From an uncultured Bryobacterales bacterium (GTDB taxonomy: Bacteria > Acidobacteriota > Terriglobia > Bryobacterales > Bryobacteraceae), in contig CALMAV010000037.1 in the NCBI GenBank assembly GCA_937859895.1, forward strand, positions 1 through 7,330: 7,330 nucleotides of DNA, written 5' to 3'. Positions 5,558-7,330 of the stretch are shown piece after piece. The notes beneath the pieces were generated by a model. That model had not been told where the DNA came from and ran no database searches. It saw only the letters and a program-made list of their open reading frames with translations. A program made the position numbers and the translations under genes. Each line of letters starts with the position of its first letter. Position 1 is the first letter of the stretch.

Positions 5558-6074
5558 ATGGCGGTGAATCCTCTTATTCCGGTCGATGAATATCTGCGAA
5601 CGATCTATGAGCCAGATTGCGATTATGTTGACGGTGTCATCTCAGATCGCAACGTGGGGGAATACGATCACTCAACGGTGCAGGGCTTCTTATACCAATA
5701 CTTATTAGGGAGTTCAAGCGCCTCACAAATTCGCATCAAACCTGAACTGCGAATCAGGGTCAGTCCAAGGCGCTATCGAGTTGCTCGTCATGCGAAAAAC
5801 ACAGAAGCCTGAGCGGATACTAACAACTCCACCGATGCTCTGCATAGAAATCCTCTCGCCCGGGGATCGGATGGCGCGAATCGAAGAAAAAGTACGCGAC
5901 TACTTAGCCTTTAGTGTCGAGTACGTCTGGGTGATAGATCCGCAGAGGCGCACCGCCTGGGAGTACACAAGTACTGGAGCCCAACAAGTCCGGGATCAGC
6001 TAGCTACGACGGACCCGGACCTTACTGTTTCGGTATCAAGACTTTTCGCCGATCTACTTCAAGAACAAAGCTAA
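5558..6074 (+). pseudogene. Uma2-family (DUF820) nuclease gene broken by a short deletion
   Basis: Two consecutive frames together give one Uma2-family protein of the PD-(D/E)XK nuclease fold. Frame 1 (5558-5782) encodes the N-terminal half: VDEYL, EPDCDYVDGVISDRNVGEYDHS, then PELRIRVSPRRYRV. Frame 2 (from about 5784) continues LVMRKTQKPE, LCIEILSPGDRM and EEKVRDYLAFSVEYVWVIDP to the TAA at 6072-6074. Relatives read RYRVPDVLV at the junction; here the bases for most of 'PDV' are missing, consistent with an 8-base loss between GTT (5780-5782) and GCTC. The loss shifts the frame and removes the catalytic Asp, so it is inactive whichever way it is read. The other core residues (Glu of CIEILSP, Lys of EEKVRDY) survive, which suggests recent decay. 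The ATG is 13 bases after the oxidoreductase stop, with no clear ribosome binding site. Family members are common in many copies in cyanobacteria and Acidobacteriota, with unclear roles. Confidence 0.85.
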
Positions 6075-6079
6075 GGTTG

Positions 6080-7123
6080 CTAGCTCGCGGCTGCTTGCAT
6101 CTGCTCGGCATCGATCTCGATTTCCTCATCTTCGGGACGGGCAAGTTCATTGGCGACTTGCAAACCAAAGAGCGGAGCAAGGTCCGGAGCGTAGCGAGCC
6201 AGATCATGGCGTAAACGAAGCAAAGCCAGATCTTTTGCCTTAGCCTCCAGCATGATGTCAGCTTCCAAATCCAAGTGACTTCGGAGAAAGTTGATGAAGT
6301 CAAAAGGGTGAACGAAATCGGCGTGACCGGTCCAGATTGGTTGTTGGAGTACTACTTTCTTGCGCCCCGTTTTCGGGTTCTTGCGCTCTACTTCCCGCAT
6401 TTCGGTCCGAGGCGATGAGTAGTGAATCTTCGGTCGGACGCCCGTGGGCCACGTTCCGAGAAAACGGCGCAGGGTCGAGTCCAACTCCAATCCTTCCGGA
6501 TTCAAGCACCAAAAGTGCTGGACATCAAAGATCAACCGAACGCCTGTACGCTCGTGAATGTCGAGCACATTGGCAGCACTGTAGCGGATGTCGTCGTGCT
6601 CCAGCACCAGGCGATCTCTGACAGCTTGCGGCATCTGTTCCCAGGTCGCGCACCAGCGGTCAATGCCGCTGGGCAGGTCTCCATAGGCACCCCCAGCATG
6701 GATCACCATCACGGCTTCCGGACCTAACTCCATGCGGTCGAGGATCTCGCCTTGCACCCGCAAATCCCAGACACTCCGTTCCCGCAGGTCCGCATTCGGA
6801 CTATTCAGAACAATGTATTGCGAAGGGTGAAACGAGAGCCGCAAATTCATCTTGCGCGCTCGTTCGCCGATGGCCTTTAACTCTTTGCGGCTCTCCTTCA
6901 ACTGCCCGTGGAATTGAGGCATGTCTGGATGAGTCGCATACGGCGCAAGGTCCGAGGCCATACGGTACATGGATATGTCGTTTGCTTCGAGATAGTCGAA
7001 TATGCGATGCAGGTGCTCGAGCGAAGTTTTCAGATGAGGATTGGACTGCCAGCGCCGGGTATCGCTACTCTTCAGGCCGGCTTGCCCGATCACCGTGACA
7101 GGAAAGCCAAGACGTAGGCTCAT
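6080..7123 (-). CDS. uvsE: UV DNA damage endonuclease UvsE/UVDE, 347 aa
   Basis: A TIM-barrel metalloenzyme that nicks DNA just 5' of UV photoproducts (cyclobutane dimers, 6-4 products) and some other lesions, starting an excision route independent of UvrABC. It acts in the cytoplasm. The family's metal ligands can be placed: H65 (YATHPD), H99 (SFHPSQY), H142 (VIHAGG), E175 (LVLEHDD), D200 and H203 (IFDVQHFW), H234 (PKIHYSSPR), H267 and H272 (TGHADFVHPFDF), and E293 (IMLEAKAKD). K232 corresponds to the lysine reported as modified in the Thermus enzyme. Between K232/H234 and H267 lies a basic loop (about 240-262, with RKNPKTGRKK) that I recall as shorter in Thermus. The last 20 residues are acidic and variable. 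ATG at 7121-7123 overlaps the stop of the upstream gene as ATGA. The ribosome binding site is weak (TAAG), so coupling is likely. It ends 5 bases from the convergent Uma2 relic. Confidence 0.95.
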   Translation of the reverse strand: MSLRLGFPVTVIGQAGLKSSDTRRWQSNPHLKTSLEHLHRIFDYLEANDISMYRMASDLAPYATHPDMPQFHGQLKESRKELKAIGERARKMNLRLSFHPSQYIVLNSPNADLRERSVWDLRVQGEILDRMELGPEAVMVIHAGGAYGDLPSGIDRWCATWEQMPQAVRDRLVLEHDDIRYSAANVLDIHERTGVRLIFDVQHFWCLNPEGLELDSTLRRFLGTWPTGVRPKIHYSSPRTEMREVERKNPKTGRKKVVLQQPIWTGHADFVHPFDFINFLRSHLDLEADIMLEAKAKDLALLRLRHDLARYAPDLAPLFGLQVANELARPEDEEIEIDAEQMQAAAS

Positions 7124-7330
7124 TTCTTACGCGCAGCAACTTTCTTGGCAGGAGCTTTCTTGGTAGCCGCCACGTGCTCAGTGGCTTGTTTGCGTGCGGT
7201 CGCAGCCGCTCGCGTGTTACTGACAAATTGCTCGCCATTCTCGGAGCCCTCCAGCTTCTTCCGATTGGTGGCTCTCTTCTGCGCGGGAGTCAGCATTGCC
7301 CAGGCTTCCTCGGGAAGGTAACGGGCAGTC
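7120..7330 (-). CDS. C-terminal 69 residues of a lysine/alanine-rich basic protein (5' end outside window)
   Basis: An open minus-strand frame runs from the window edge to the TGA read from 7120-7122. It begins ARYLPEEAWAMLTPAQKRAT, continues NRKKLEGSENGEQFVSNT, and ends in a low-complexity tail of Lys, Ala and Arg (AATKKAPAKKVAARKK). The first part, 'YLP..AW..L.P..+.AT..KK..GS..G.QFV.NT', resembles the C-terminal half of small bacterial and giant-virus proteins that I recall as carrying DUF5872; that link is from memory and unverified. The tail is like that of bacterial histone-H1-like or nucleoid proteins, so DNA or RNA binding is a fair inference. It overlaps uvsE by ATGA and should be in the same operon upstream of it. 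Confidence 0.8.
   Translation of the reverse strand, partial: TARYLPEEAWAMLTPAQKRATNRKKLEGSENGEQFVSNTRAAATARKQATEHVAATKKAPAKKVAARKK

Noticed and set aside
6069..6085. Bidirectional terminator between the Uma2 relic and uvsE (AGCTA ... TAGCT)
   Set aside because: The stem is only five base pairs with a seven-base loop, AT-rich, and has no T-run on either strand.
6337..6727. Plus-strand frames within uvsE
   Set aside because: uvsE on the minus strand carries all family motifs through this interval; the plus-strand translations show no domain features.

Overview
The window looks like chromosomal DNA of a free-living bacterium. An Acidobacteriota member (Terriglobia-like) is my best guess, based on the gene mix: a secreted two-domain retropepsin-like protease, a Uma2-family relic, UvsE, and moderate-to-high GC in the housekeeping genes. 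That assignment is inference; no rRNA or other marker is present. I see no tRNA, CRISPR array, insertion sequence or complete mobile element.

Layout. (1) 1-730: a possible tail of an unknown plus-strand gene, then a minus-strand conserved hypothetical gene. (2) 865-2100: a secreted aspartyl-protease-like protein with two DTG lobes. (3) 2101-3086: a rearranged zone. It holds an AT-richer secreted hypothetical gene (2178-2714) and, after it, a decayed second copy of the 3' end of the protease gene together with the leader of the next gene. The same block (protease 3' end, leader, first seven bases ATGTGGG of crcB) occurs at 1933-2182 and at 2730-3093, so the hypothetical gene lies between two imperfect direct repeats. 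(4) 3087-5545: three tightly packed plus-strand genes. crcB/fluC (fluoride channel) is followed with no gap by trpD (anthranilate phosphoribosyltransferase), which overlaps by ATGA with a zinc-free MDR-family oxidoreductase. (5) 5558-6074: a Uma2-family nuclease gene broken by a short deletion at the position of its catalytic Pro-Asp. (6) 6080-7330, minus strand: uvsE (UV damage endonuclease), coupled by an ATGA overlap to an upstream gene whose lysine/alanine-rich C-terminus is all that is visible.

How the genes work together. The crcB-trpD-MDR group is probably one transcript, but fluoride export, tryptophan synthesis and a redox enzyme have no obvious shared pathway. uvsE and its upstream partner are likely co-translated; the partner's basic tail suggests nucleic-acid binding. 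I found no convincing new multi-gene system. The most informative structure is the duplication around 1933-3093, which appears to have placed a different secreted-protein gene behind a copy of the crcB translation-start region.
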